DNA from: Azorinus chamasolen
Taxonomy: Eukaryota > Mollusca > Bivalvia > Cardiida > Solecurtidae
Direction: 5' to 3'
Assembly: GCA_963576725.1 (NCBI GenBank)
Contig: OY755242.1
Location: 28,694,725 to 28,758,724, forward strand
DNA length: 64,000 nt
A model generated the notes under the pieces. It had not been told where the DNA came from and searched no databases. It saw nothing but the letters and a program-made list of their open reading frames with translations. This document shows, piece after piece, positions 34,311-44,756 of this stretch. A program made the position numbers and the translations under genes. Position 1 is the first letter of the stretch, and each line of letters begins with the position of its first letter.

Positions 34311-34572
34311 AGGGCTTTAATTTCGCTTGTTAACTTAAATAATCATAAAGCTAAAGAATTTGGAGCTCCCTGGTATGCAGAATTACTTGGATTTGGATCC
34401 CAAACTTCCCATGATAAAGAGCTATGAGACAAATGATACTGAATTCCACCAACATACTATAGACCTATGGTGCAGGCAAAGTTCCAAGTGTACAACCTTG
34501 TATGGATGAACACATAATGAACAATCACTACTGTTACAATGTCAGTCCAGCCTTATGAAACCTTGACAACGA

Positions 34573-35316
34573 TCATGTATGTACTTTTTCAATTTTCTCC
34601 AGGAGTGTTTTCAGTGATTTACTATGGGAGTCAACTTTCAATCCTTCCATCACTGCCCTTTTACATTCCTCCAGTTTCTCCATTTCATAATATGCTTCAG
34701 CTTTTCTGTACAAGCATTTAATATTTCTAGGGTCTATAGTCAAGGCTTTATTGCAATTTTCTACAGCAAAGTCATAAAGCCCACACTTTAACTGGCAAAG
34801 GGCCATATTAGAATAACATTGTACCTGCAGCTCCTTCAGGTGGGTTACTAGCGATGCTTCTAACTCTTTGCCTGGTAACAAAAGTATTAAGTACTTCAAA
34901 GCTTTGCTAAACCTTCTAAAGGAAAAATCTACAAGATTGTTCTTAAACAGTTCCACACCTTTTGCCTTGTGACTTTTCGCAATTTCGAATTTCTGATTGG
35001 CAGTCAACTTACACACTGGTGGTCTGTTCTGAAAGCTTTTTAATACCAGTTTCAATTCATATTCTTCTGCAATACTATTTCCATTCACTTTGACTTGGCA
35101 GCCTTCCCCAGCCATGAGTTTGACAAGATTGTCTTCTATCACATCACCAAACACTGAATCGCTTTCACCAATGGTAAAGATGAATTCTTCTCCAGTTGGA
35201 AAATTGAGGTGTTGAATATCCAATTCCGTCTCCAGCATAATGGTACAGGTGGCACCATCTACTGGCCTGATGTTGAAAGCAGATGGAGCTGTTGATTCTA
35301 TTGCTGTTGGCATCAT
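34573..35316 (-). CDS. FKBPL: FKBP-like co-chaperone with TPR repeats
   Basis: 247 residues in one coding exon. Residues about 20-95 align with the degenerate FKBP region of FKBPL (human counterpart: IGES..VFGDVIEDNLVKLMAGEG resembles its W-GELIEKCLESM-QGEE segment), without the usual PPIase pocket aromatics. TPR 1 lies at about 110-145 (AKGVELFKNNLVDFSFRRFS), TPR 2 at 165-197 (CYSNMALCQLKCGLYDFAVE) and TPR 3 at 198-231 (CLYRKAEAYYEMEKLEECKR). The second and third helices keep the N and K/R positions of an Hsp90-binding clamp, but the first clamp asparagine is V121 (KGVEL). Known FKBPL is an Hsp90 co-chaperone that stabilises p21 and steroid receptors. This protein is about 100 residues shorter than the human one, at the N-terminus. 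Stops in all reading positions just upstream in frame fix M1 or M2 as start. Confidence 0.85.
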   Translation of the reverse strand: MMPTAIESTAPSAFNIRPVDGATCTIMLETELDIQHLNFPTGEEFIFTIGESDSVFGDVIEDNLVKLMAGEGCQVKVNGNSIAEEYELKLVLKSFQNRPPVCKLTANQKFEIAKSHKAKGVELFKNNLVDFSFRRFSKALKYLILLLPGKELEASLVTHLKELQVQCYSNMALCQLKCGLYDFAVENCNKALTIDPRNIKCLYRKAEAYYEMEKLEECKRAVMEGLKVDSHSKSLKTLLEKIEKVHT

Positions 35317-35347
35317 TCCTCACACTTACAATCTTCAGTGTTGTAAC
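35317..35347 (-). other. FKBPL: 5' UTR and splice acceptor of the FKBPL-like gene
   Basis: On the minus strand TATTTCCCTGTAATTTCAG ends at 35348. The following 31 bases hold in-frame TGA, TAA and TGA codons before the ATG. An upstream non-coding exon is implied. Confidence 0.65.
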
Positions 35348-35531
35348 CTGAAATTACAGGGAAATACCATAATTATTCTAAATATTCAGATACCTAATCT
35401 CCCATTCCCAGTGGTTTTCAAAGCTGAGTAAGTCTATTCAGCATCGTTTTGATAAGTAGTTGTAATTTGGATTGAGGATCCATATATCATACGGACAAAT
35501 TTCAAAATCTTTACCAAAACTGAAGTCAAAG

Positions 35532-35781
35532 TTAACCCTTCTCTTGCTGAATTTTAAAATACATTTCTCCTTCTTTACCCATGCCCTGTTGTATAATTAC
35601 ATATATCTTCACTGTTTACAAGTATTTCACTGTGCAATCACTACTGTGGAGTGCACTGGTTGCACAATCAACTTGTAAATAGTGCAGACCCAGATTAGAC
35701 AGCTCCTGCAGGAGCTGTCTCATCTGGGTCTTCACTATTTACAGGTAGGTATATTGACGTGAATAGCAAGCGAAGGGTTAA
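35532..35781 (+). mobile_element. Family B MITE near FKBPL
   Basis: TTAA at 35532 and 35778; ends CCCTTCTCTTGC and GCGAAGGG. The palindrome is centred on CAGCTCCTGCAGGAGCTG with arms GTAAATAGTGCAGACCCAGA and TCTGGGTCTTCACTATTTAC. The outer left part is unlike other B copies. If FKBPL has an upstream non-coding exon, this copy would lie inside that first intron. Confidence 0.8.
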
Positions 35782-35784
35782 GGT

Positions 35785-35980
35785 CACTGAGACACCAAAG
35801 TAGTATGTAACACTGCCTTTCTATGATGCACCAACACATGGAATTTGGAAACCTTAATCCAAGTTATTGAGGAGATATTGTCCGTACAAAAATCTGGACA
35901 GAAGGATCAACAGATGGAGGATGTACAGACTGAGTGCAAACCTATAGTCCGCCTCTTGTGGCTGGTAGGGGACTAATAAA
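35785..35980 (+). repeat. Truncated GGTCACTGAGAC-type repeat
   Basis: AAGGTCACTGAGACACCAAA, GTAACACTGCC and CAAGTTATTGAGGAGATATT resemble one unit of the 125-bp arrays at 23975 and 56130. It ends with GTCCGCCTCTTGTGGCTGGT. Confidence 0.5.
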
Positions 35981-36058
35981 TATGAAACAGGGGAAAGGTT
36001 AATGATGGACCAATATAAACTACTAAACTGTTGAAATGAATTGTCTGAATTATTGTCA

Positions 36059-36168
36059 TTAACCCGGTACTTGATAGAGATGAATATTTATACATTTGAA
36101 AACAGATAAGATCCAGAACAGATAGCACTCGTATGAGCCTTCTGGTCAGAGTCTGCTTTGATTACTAA
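36059..36168 (+). mobile_element. Family B MITE fragment
   Basis: TTAA plus CCCGGTACTTGATAGAGATG, then AAAACAGATAAGATCCAGAA and a broken palindrome GCACTCGTATGAGCC. Confidence 0.6.
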
Positions 36169-36189
36169 CAGAGTATTAATATAGATCTG

Positions 36190-36414
36190 CACCTACAGTA
36201 AATAAATACGTCTTTCTACGCCTCTGCAAAAGTCTTTTATGAAACCATTGTGATAAATAGAGCATTTGCTCCTATAGGAGCAAATGCTCTATTTATCACA
36301 ATGGTTTCAAACTACAAAATTCAAATTTTTTACTTTTCTCTAGTAAATGCTCCTTTCGGGTAGATTCATTCAAAGAGGTTGGGTCTAAAAATAGCCTATG
36401 GAGGAAAGGGTTAA
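36190..36414 (+). mobile_element. Family A palindromic MITE with perfect 70-bp palindrome
   Basis: Positions 36240-36309 form a perfect 70-bp palindrome centred at 36274/36275. The right end GGAGGAAAGGG is followed by TTAA (36411-36414). The left end has lost CCCTTTCC and begins at AAATAAATACGTCTTTCTAC. Confidence 0.9.
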
Positions 36415-36430
36415 TACGGTGAAGGGTTAG

Positions 36431-36553
36431 TTAACCCATTACCTGATAGAGGTAACTTTTGACACCTTTGCAAACAGAGTACGCCGATAAAATATCCGAT
36501 GGCTCATGTTGGAGCTATCTGTTTTAATTTTAAGGGTCAGTTCTGTTTGATTA
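36431..36553 (+). mobile_element. Family B MITE fragment
   Basis: TTAACCCATTACCTGATAGA, TTTGCAAACAGAGTACGCCG, ATGGCTCATGTTGGAGCTAT and GTCAGTTCTGTTTGATT; the right flank is missing. Confidence 0.6.
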
Positions 36554-36611
36554 TGCAAGTATATATACATTATTTGTGCCATGGCAAAACTAACCCTTGT
36601 TCATATCCCAT

Positions 36612-36870
36612 TTATTATGCCCATCTGACCACAGTCAGGGGGCATTATGTTTTAGGACACAGTTATTGGCCCTCTAAGGATGATTTTGACCTTTGAGAGA
36701 GGGACCTGGGTCTTGAAGATGAAACATTGTCTTGATGTGGTGAACATTTTTGCCAGTTTATTCTAAAATCTATCTGAGCATGTCAGAATTCTAGAGTGGA
36801 CAGGAAAAGTGGGACAGACATATGGTTCATTTACTATATGCCATCATTATTCAAAGGGGGCATAAAAATA
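36612..36870. mobile_element. Decayed GGGGGCAT-type element
   Basis: TTATGCCCATCTGACCACAG and GTCAGGGGGCATTATGTTTT near 36612-36653 and GGGGGCATAAAAATATC near 36856. The left part matches the start of the element at 61021. Confidence 0.55.
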
Positions 36871-37062
36871 TCATGTCCACAAATATCCATTTTGAGACAA
36901 GCAGAACAGGGTTTTCATTAACGCAGGATCCTGCATCCCTGATACAATAATGAAGCCCTGGCACTGCTGGGACCATCATATTATGGACAGCTGCATCCCT
37001 GCATATATAAGTACATGCTGCTGATTTTGAATAAGTCAATTTCGTTAGTTTGTATTTTGACA

Positions 37063-37142
37063 GAGCATACCCTGATCAGATAGCTCAGATAGGAATCATC
37101 TGATCTAGCTTTACTCTGTTTGCAAAGGAGTATCCTGAGGTA
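37063..37142 (-). mobile_element. Family B palindrome fragment
   Basis: CATACCCTGATCAGATAGCT and CTGATCTAGCTTTACTCTGT then TTGCAAAGG. Confidence 0.6.
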
Positions 37143-37172
37143 CGGCACTAACCTATTATTCTCTATCTCTCT

Positions 37173-37385
37173 TTAACCCATTCAGTCATAGGCTATTTTT
37201 AGGTCCAATTAACCTCTTTGAATAAATCTATACCGAAAAGGAGCAAATTATAATTTACTAGAAAAAAGGAAAATTTAGCATTGTGTACTTTTGAAACTAT
37301 TGTGATAAATAGAGTATGTATTTGCTCCTCTGGAGCAAATGCTCTATTTATCACAATGATTTCAAAAAGTGACAAAATGGGTTAA
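37173..37385 (-). mobile_element. Family A palindromic MITE (reverse orientation)
   Basis: TTAA at 37173-37176 and 37382-37385. The left end is CCCATTCAGTCATAGGCTAT and the right end ATGGG. The centre is altered to TTGCTCCTCTGGAGCAA, with a 5-base addition in one arm (GAGTATGTATTTG). Confidence 0.85.
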
Positions 37386-37609
37386 TATTTATGTAAGTAT
37401 ATAATATGACATCATCTGATTTTTTTTATGATGGCATAATTATGTACGCAAGATGTTCTGGCTTAGGCAGAAACTGTAGAATCAGATCTATATTATACTA
37501 TACGGAAACAGAGCAGACCCTGATCAGACGGTTCCTATAGGAGCCATCTGATATGGGTCTACTCTGTTTGCAAATGTGTGAAAAGGTGTTACTTGATGAA
37601 AAGGATTAA
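37386..37609 (-). mobile_element. Family B MITE abutting family A
   Basis: Begins inside the B flank (ATGTAAGTATATAATATGAC), continues to ACAGAGCAGACCCTGATCAG, GGTTCCTATAGGAGCC and ends GATGAAAAGGATTAA. Its terminal 15 bases are replaced by the end of the A copy. Confidence 0.75.
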
Positions 37610-38246
37610 AGAATTCTACAGATCTTATTCTACAGTTTAATTTTCTGCTATGTCCTAAAATGTCCTGTACGTGTCCTAAAGTCTCTTCGAGACGATCGAT
37701 TCTACAAAATGGTCATATCGTAGTGTTTGGTGCAGAAATAAAGGAGTTATTCTTGAGAATGTTTTCATTTACACATCTTATCTGGACCTCTGAGAATACC
37801 CTATGTATTCTAGCTAGCGCTGATTGGATCCAGATCAGTGTGTCCAGTTTGGCTCATCAGCATATAAACTCTGATACTCTGGTAGCAATTCTGATTACAA
37901 AAAATATATCGGGAAAATGTAATTCATTAAATAAAAGTCAACAATATGCTTTGCATCTTTACAGTACATGTAGAATGTATACATGTATGTAGCAGACTTC
38001 TAGTATTTTAAGGGTTATCAAGTGACAAATAATAAATCCCTCACTTGACAGCTTAAATGTTTGAACAGCTCAAGGGGTCTTTAAGATGTTGTTATCTCCA
38101 TGAAGATTCAAAAGGTACCAGGTGTAAACTGGTATTTATCCCTTTGAAATGACATTCGGATTAAATTGGATGATAAACTAGAACTTGCTTTTTATTAAAA
38201 CATATGTCCCACACCCTTCTACCTCCAAAACCACAATAGCACATCC

Positions 38247-38477
38247 TTAACCTTTTCCTCCATAGGCTATTTTAAGACCCAACCTCTTTGAATGAATATA
38301 CCCAAAAGGAGCATACCCAAAAGAAAAATTATAGAATTTTGTACTTGAAACCATTGTGATAAATAGAGCATTTGCTTCTAAACAGATCTATCAAAGTCCA
38401 TTTGCAAACAGAGCAGACCTTGATTAGACGGCTCCTATAGGTGCGTGAAAACGCGTTTACGTGAGGGAAAGGGTTAA
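38247..38477. mobile_element. A/B hybrid MITE
   Basis: TTAA flanks both ends (38247-38250, 38474-38477). The left 150 bp is family A in reverse orientation, up to one palindrome arm (GATAAATAGAGCATTTGCTT). The right 80 bp is family B (GCAAACAGAGCAGACCTTGA, GACGGCTCCTATAGG, then CGTGAAAACGCGTTTACGTG and GGAAAGGG). Both palindromes are reduced to one arm. Confidence 0.85.
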
Positions 38478-38779
38478 ACCAATACTCAATTTATATTCAT
38501 ACATTTGTTGTTGCAAAGATGTTTTGGACATCAATTTTTAAATTTTCCACAATAACTCTTTGAAACAATAGACATAACAGAGGTGTGCAGTAAAGAACCA
38601 ATGAAAAATGGTTGTCATGTTTCCGATAGTTTCGCATTTATCTATGCAGACTTCTTTTTGTTATAGTTTCGATCCACTTTACCTTTTTTTTGCCTATAGT
38701 GGATAATTATAGTCATAAAATTTGTAAGTTAACCTGTATAAAGGATATATGGTAAAACTTTTGTCAAAAGAAAGCAGAA

Positions 38780-39513
38780 ATTGTGATCAGACACCAGTAT
38801 TAATAATATTACCTTAACTACAAGTTGAATTTGAATCTGCTTAAATCAGACACCAGTATCATATAACTTACATTGTACCTACAAGTTAAACTTGAATCTA
38901 CTTAAATCAGACACCAGTATCATATAACTTACATTGTACCTACAAGTTAAACTTGAATCTACTTAAATCAGACACCAGTATCATATAACTTACATTGTAC
39001 CTACAAGTTAAACTTGAATCTACTTAAATCAGACACCAGTATCATATAACTTACATTGTACCTACAAGTTAAACTTGAATCTACTTAAATCAGACACCAG
39101 TATCATATAACTTACATTGTACCTACAAGTTAAACTTGAATCTACTTAAATCAGACACCAGTATCATATAACTTACATTGTACCTACAAGTTAAACTTGA
39201 ATCTACTTAAATCAGACACCAGTATCATATAACTTACATTGTACCTACAAGTTAAACTTGAATCTACTTAAATCAGACACCAGTATCATATAACTTACAT
39301 TGTACCTACAAGTTAAACTTGAATCTGCTTAAATCAGACACCAGTATCATATAACTTACATTGTACCTACAAGTTAAACTTGAATCTACTTAAATCAGAC
39401 ACCAGTATCATATAACTTACATTGTACCTACAAGTTAAACTTGAATCTGCTTAAATCAGACACCAGTATCATATAACTTACATTGTACCTACAAGTTAAA
39501 CTTGAATCTGCTT
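38780..39513. repeat. 61-bp minisatellite, about 12 copies
   Basis: The unit CAGACACCAGTATCATATAA, CTTACATTGTACCTACAAGT, TAAACTTGAATCTACTTAAAT is repeated with period exactly 61. The inner copies are nearly identical; variants are ACT or GCT in the CTRCTT step. The first unit is diverged, and the last ends at GCTTCAGACAG. Confidence 0.97.
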
Positions 39514-39571
39514 CAGACAGAGTGATTGGATAAAAGAAAAGTGTTGTGTTTTGCATATTTTGCTGGGCTGT

Positions 39572-40758
39572 CGGACGTTTCGCTACCCTGACCTTTTCGC
39601 TACAGTCATTTCGCTACCCATCGGGAAGTCATTTCTCTACCCTGGCCATTTCGCTACCTGTACGTTTCACTACCTGTCAAATTTAATGGGAAAAACAAAT
39701 ATTGTTGCGGTGGTGGTTAGTGATTTGAGAGTTGAATTTATTAACATAAAATAAATATTTATAATCAGATACCAAAAAAGAGTTATATTGGGAAAATAAA
39801 GTGTTATGTCAGAGAATGAATGATGGGTCTTTTAGATGTACAGACCTTGTATTTATAAAATGTAATATAAAACATGACTTAAAATGAATTTAATTATTGT
39901 CTATACGCTCTAACAACTATTGGCAACTGCAGCATATAGAACATGCAACACTGGTAAGGAAAGTTTTAATACTGTAAAAACTGTAAAAGCACTTAAAACT
40001 AAAAAACAACTTTTTATTAAAAATAATATGCATATCATTATTGGCGTCCCTTTGAGTTTGATATAATGCTGATTTATTTAAGGCACCCACTGCTTACGTA
40101 TTTCCACATGTCAATATTGTCCACTCTGAGATCAAAGGTATTGCCGATAAGCCGATCAGATTGGTGTATCGGCATGTGACGCTGATTGAATTAACATGGA
40201 CACGCACCACATGCATATTTGCTAAATGAATTTTGGCTCTTTTCCCATTGATATAAGATATGATACTCGCATAATGATCAAATGAAAAGACTATACTTAC
40301 AATTTACTTTTATTTTAACCCTTTCCCTCATATAAACGTGTTTTCACTCATTTGCTAACAGAGAAGACCAGATCAGATGTCCGGCTCCTATAGGAGCTGT
40401 CTGATCAGCATCTGCTTTGTTTGCTAATAGAATTTGAAAGATTTGATTCTTTACTTTCTAAAATGGCTACAATGTTCCATCTTCTATATGTAAACGTCTC
40501 ATTCAGATCCAAACTGTTTGCCTATGATGCTACGCTCGGTACTTAAAATTGGTAAAAGTATCTTTTTTCATCTGTTAAACTACTATCGTCCAAACCAATG
40601 AAAACTGTGAATAATTATATTTAATTGGGTGGCAGGGTTAGTGCAGGGTAGTGCAGGGTAGCAAAATGACTTTTCGTAGGGGTGCGAAATGACTGTAGCG
40701 AAATGGTCAGGGTAGTGAAATGGTCAGGGTAGCAAAACGCTGTATAGCAAAACGTCCG
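39572..40758. mobile_element. Foldback-type element with CGCTACCCTG-repeat termini
   Basis: The left end 39572-39685 starts CGGACGTTTCGCTACCCTGA and repeats CATTTCGCTACC several times. The right end 40625-40758 is the inverse (GTAGCGAAATGGTCAGGG, ending AACGTCCG). The centre of about 900 bp has no transposase. A family B copy sits inside it. Confidence 0.8.
40315..40540 (+). mobile_element. Family B MITE truncated into a family C arm
   Basis: TTAA at 40315, CCCTTTCCCTCATATAAACG, centre CCGGCTCCTATAGGAGC, then the B right flank as far as TGTTCCATCTTCTATATG. It then changes to GATCCAAACTGTTTGCCTAT (family C). The B right end is missing. Confidence 0.75.
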
Positions 40759-40839
40759 TAAATCTTTTGCTGCATTAATGGTTTGACACTAGTCCTGTCC
40801 GTCCATCCAAACTATCTTCAAAAGTTACCTTAGAATACC

Positions 40840-42286
40840 TTAGACGTCATTCTGGTTCAAGGCCTTCAGCGGCCTCTATCACCAGCTCTTCATTTTTGTT
40901 TGGTCCAGTTGCAATAATTGCTTCATAATTGAACTTTATTCTCTGATTGGCCCAGTGCCCATCCAATCTTGCCCCTAAAGCCTTCACTGTGTTCGCATTC
41001 ACAACACTGTTTGGTAGGGAGGTCCATGTCAACTATCCTGTGGCTGAAGTAATACTTCCTGATGTTGAGCCGTTGTCTTTGCTTGAATATAGTTTCAAAC
41101 TGTTTCCCCTGGTGCTATAGTCTTGTCTCATTGTTAGCAGCTGGTCAGTGTCAAAATAATAGTAATTATGTAATAGCTTGTATGTTTCTATCATGTCTCC
41201 TCTGTTTCTTCTATAACTCAGTGTTGGTAGATTTAAAGCTTTAAGTCTTTCTTAATATGGTAGATCTGAACTTGCTTGTCCATATATTTGTCTTTGTGTA
41301 TCATTCTGATTGCCTATGTTCATAGTCTTACACTTATCAGGATGGAACTTGAGGAGCTAGTCCTCTGACCACTGGCACATACTGAAAATGTCTTCCTGCA
41401 GTAGATCTCTGTCTGCATCTGTTGAAATCCTTCTATATATCTTCCTATTGTCAGTGTAATGGGGAAAGGGAGTAATTCCAAATGTTTGATTTCATTGCTG
41501 TTTGAATATTTGAATATTGTATGATGTTCCAAAAATTGAATAGGTACCTTACATTATTCATCAATGCATATTAGTAATATATGTTTTATTTATAAATTTA
41601 TAATAATCAGATTTGTTAACCCATTTCAATGTACAACATTCTGTATATAAGTGAGTTGTTGCTCATTCAAATGGGGCTGGCAAATTAAATCCTTAAGCAA
41701 AGGAAATATGTAGTATCTTGTTTGCTATAGAGTTACGTATGTACCTGCCTAAGGTGAAGGAAATAGTTTAGCCAGTCATGTTGCCTTATTTGTATTTGTA
41801 ATTGAGCATACAATGTAGACACTGTTTATTAAAGAGATTTGTAGATGACAAGTACTGTGTCTGTCCTGTTTTGTTAACATCAGAGCTCCCTTTTCTCAAA
41901 GAAAGATCTCGGGGATGGTGACGGGTAAAGCCTCCCCTAGGGCTTTGCCTGCTACAGTCAGCATATATACAGGCAAATTTGGCTGTTATTCTGAATGTTC
42001 TCTGGCAGATCATTCATGAATAAAACGAACAACATCAGACCTAACAGGCTAACATGAACCCTTGGTGACTGGCTGCCAATCTTACTCACTGCCATTCACT
42101 GACTGTAACTCTGTTTTCTCTTGTAAAGGAAGTCACTGATCCAGTTTATATATTCGTCTCCAAACTGGTATATTTTCAGTTTAAGGATCAAATGCCTATG
42201 AAACACTTTATCAAAGGCCTTCATGTAATCACAGTATGCCACACCTATGCTTCCCCCTTTATCTATGATTTCATTCGGGTGTTGGT
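40840..42286 (-). pseudogene. LINE reverse transcriptase relic, 3' half
   Basis: Minus strand, broken by stops, frameshifts and deletions. In order from 42286 downward: GGSIGVAYCDYMKAFDKVFH (the RT domain segment with the first catalytic aspartates nearby), WISDFLYKRKQSYSQ, a LGLMLFVLFIHE-like stretch, HPDKCKTMNIGNQ (after the lost YADD box), LKALNLPTLSYRRNRGDMIE, TYKLLHNYYYFDTDQLL, TRGNSLKL, and finally SLPNSVVNANTVKALGARLD with HWANQRIKFNY. The sequence around the YADD site is deleted or scrambled near 41460-41880. The 5' side is cut by a DNA element at 42287. Such fragments are typical 5'-truncated non-LTR insertions. I place it in the CR1/Jockey-like range only loosely. Confidence 0.85.
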
Positions 42287-42900
42287 GAATTCGCCTAATG
42301 ACCAACTCGCCTACAATTAGATATATAGTAACCCAAATGGTGAATTCGCCTAGAAAGCAATTATATAGCGATTGTATTTCACACCTTATATTACAGGTAG
42401 ATCTACCAGTAAATAACCAATGAAATAAAGCTGTTTGTAACAAGAACAACTTGCCTTGTTGTTTTCTTATCCAGATGTGTTTTTTTAATTTAACTGAAAT
42501 ATCAGTGTAGCCCCTAATTTTTTATTATTGCTACAAGCATAACTAATATCAAATACTGTATAGATAGTACACAGATCATCTGACAAAATCAATCAAATTG
42601 TTCATCATTTCATTCCAAATCATTTAAACATTTGCACAAAGTAAACAACTATTAACGCCCCCTCCCAGCACACACTCTTCCATTGTGAGCTTTCAAATGC
42701 ATATAATTTATATAAATGATGATCAGGGGCTACACTCAAAGTTCAATCTTGGTCAACACTGCCTGAAAACACGTTTTGTTATGTTATCGATACCTTACAA
42801 TAGGTGCGAATTACAATCACTGTATAATTACTTTCTAGGCGAATTCACCATTCGGGTTACTATACATCTAATTGTAGGCGAGTTGGTCATTAGGAGAATC
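42287..42900. mobile_element. DNA element with about 110-bp terminal inverted repeats
   Basis: GAATTCGCCTAATGACCAAC at 42287 and GTTGGTCATTAGGAGAATC at 42882-42900 are the ends. The arms pair as far as TTTCACACCTTA (42398) and TAGGTGCGAATTAC (42801). The internal 400 bp shows no frame of note. It adjoins the LINE relic. Confidence 0.85.
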
Positions 42901-42904
42901 TGAC

Positions 42905-43455
42905 AGATTTAGTGGTCTCTGGCCACATTGGCAACTGACGCGAAAATTAATGTCAAAAGTTACTGTACAAATCGCATATGCATTGAAACGAAGAAAAACC
43001 TCATAAGATTTCAAGAATAAGTGTCAGTTTGTTAAAGTAAAACTGCTTACCAAAACTATATTCGCATGGACACTAAAAATCGATAAATAATCAACACCAT
43101 GCAACGATTTCGCTGATTTTGACAGTTCCACGGAAATGACGTCAACAGACTGGACAGCATTATGTTTCACTGGAGAAACACGACACTGTTAGGGGTAAAA
43201 AGATGTCAACCCAACTATTGTTATATTTCCTGTCAGTCGATGAGGTTGTTGTGCTGGCAAATCATAAAAGCATTATTTACAAAATTGACATGAAGACTAT
43301 TTGATACGAACTTTAAGGTTATTTTGGTGTTAAAGGTAAACAATAGAACCATCAAGTCAATATTTATTGCCTGTTAAAGGTACACGCTATCACCATATTG
43401 TTAGTCAACAAGGAAATGGTACACAGTAATTTATATATTTATAAAGACGGGAGTA
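42905..43455. other. No recognised feature
   Basis: No exon or repeat ends seen. Confidence 0.4.
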
Positions 43456-43461
43456 AAGTGC

Positions 43462-43540
43462 AGACAGGCGAGGGACTCGAACCCGAGACCCCTCGCTTAC
43501 AGGGCAAGTTCTCTACCAGCTGAGCTTCCCGGACTGCTAT
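43462..43540 (-). mobile_element. tRNA-like SINE head, copy 1
   Basis: Minus strand: GGGAAGCTCAGCTGGTAGAG (D arm and A box), stem CTTGC-CCTGTAA-GCGAG and TCTCGGGTTCGAGTCCC (T arm and B box). The anticodon would be TGT, but position 33 is C, not U, and the acceptor ends do not pair. It is a pseudo-tRNA or SINE head, not a working tRNA. Confidence 0.7.
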
Positions 43541-43673
43541 AGAGCTTCAAACACCAGAACCATTACGCTCCTCCCTGTTCACTTTTTTCAGAGTTGTCCC
43601 AGCTCTCTGAATGTTGAATGCCCACATCATGGGCAATCATGAACACCACCATTAAAGTAACAAGGGGGATAGT

Positions 43674-43752
43674 GCAGCCTTGTGTGGGATTAGAACTCAG
43701 GACCCTCGCTTAAACAGGGCAAGTGCTCTACCAACTGAGCTACTCGGGCTGC
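43674..43752 (-). mobile_element. tRNA-like SINE head, copy 2
   Basis: Same type as 43462-43540, 130 bp away in the same orientation: GAGTAGCTCAGTTGGTAGAG and CACTTGCCCTGTTTAAGCGA, but the B box is damaged (GAGTTCTAATCCC) and the anticodon loop has an extra base. GCAGCC and GGCTGC bound it. Confidence 0.65.
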
Positions 43753-43759
43753 TATACTA

Positions 43760-44750
43760 GAACACAGTTTTCTCAATAACTTTATTAGTATATGAGCAGG
43801 GTTTCCACTGTCGTTCGCCACTTTCACAAATGGCGAAAACAAATCCCAAGTGTTGAAAAAAATTCACATCATGCAAACAGACATTTTTTTTGTGGCCCAT
43901 AGTTAGATAAATAATATGAAATAGGCACAGCCTATAAGCGAGCACAGCTGCCAAACGCATTCAACTAAATAAAATGAAAGCATATGGTGAATTTGAGGAT
44001 TTATACACCAGATTCTAAAAGTAACAGAACAATAAACGAATACAGTACACCTTGATAAAAGTTGAAAGCACAACAAGAAAACAAATCTTAACTTAAACCA
44101 TCAATCTCTTACTTTTCGTTAAAGAGGAAGTCCCTACAATGATCGTATATTTTCAATAATATCATAAAACTTGGTATCTGTTATAATAATGCTCAATCAT
44201 TATTATGAAGGTTCCTAATTTGAACTTATATCGAAAAATGTCCCTGTGATACAAATAAACCGATTTCATCAATACTGATAGTTTTTGTTCTACAACACAA
44301 TATTATCGACCTTTTCAGTTAAATTCTTCCGCGTTTTGCCAATGATCACCCGATCCCTTCATTGTTTTCGTAATAGCTTTCTCGGAAGTGGCCGGAGAAT
44401 CGCGAATAGGGCGAACAGTTACGAAACTAAAACACAACCGAATAAAACTGAAACATCGGGGAGTAAAACCGGGATCGCCGATATGAAACACTTGGATGTT
44501 TTGTCATTATAAACGGTAATTGGATGGGGCTTTTTGTGATATACTACTTTTCAGCATATATATAAACAAATGACTTTTGTATATTTCAAGTGTTTATGAA
44601 ACACGTCAAATGTAGGGACACCCCCTTTAATACATATCCAAGTCATAAAGTGGTTGATAGATCTACTTTTGGTCCAAGACTGTGACATCTTATTGGCTGA
44701 TGTTTGTGTTTCAGACTTATATAAGTGACTGTCCGGCTGCAATTTATTTA
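43760..44750. other. No recognised feature
   Basis: Short frames only (63 to 75 codons), none with motifs. Confidence 0.4.
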
Positions 44751-44756
44751 ATGTAC

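Noticed and set aside
37660..37992. 110-codon plus-strand frame
   Set aside because: Starts in MITE-adjacent DNA, no recognisable domain and no splice sites that would join it to other exons.
38780..39513. CRISPR-like regular array
   Set aside because: The period is regular, but there are no unique spacers: the whole 61-bp unit is repeated. This is a eukaryotic minisatellite.
43462..43752. Two minus-strand tRNA genes
   Set aside because: D and T arms are present, but U33 is missing in one, the loop is expanded in the other, and acceptor stems do not pair. I treat them as SINE heads.
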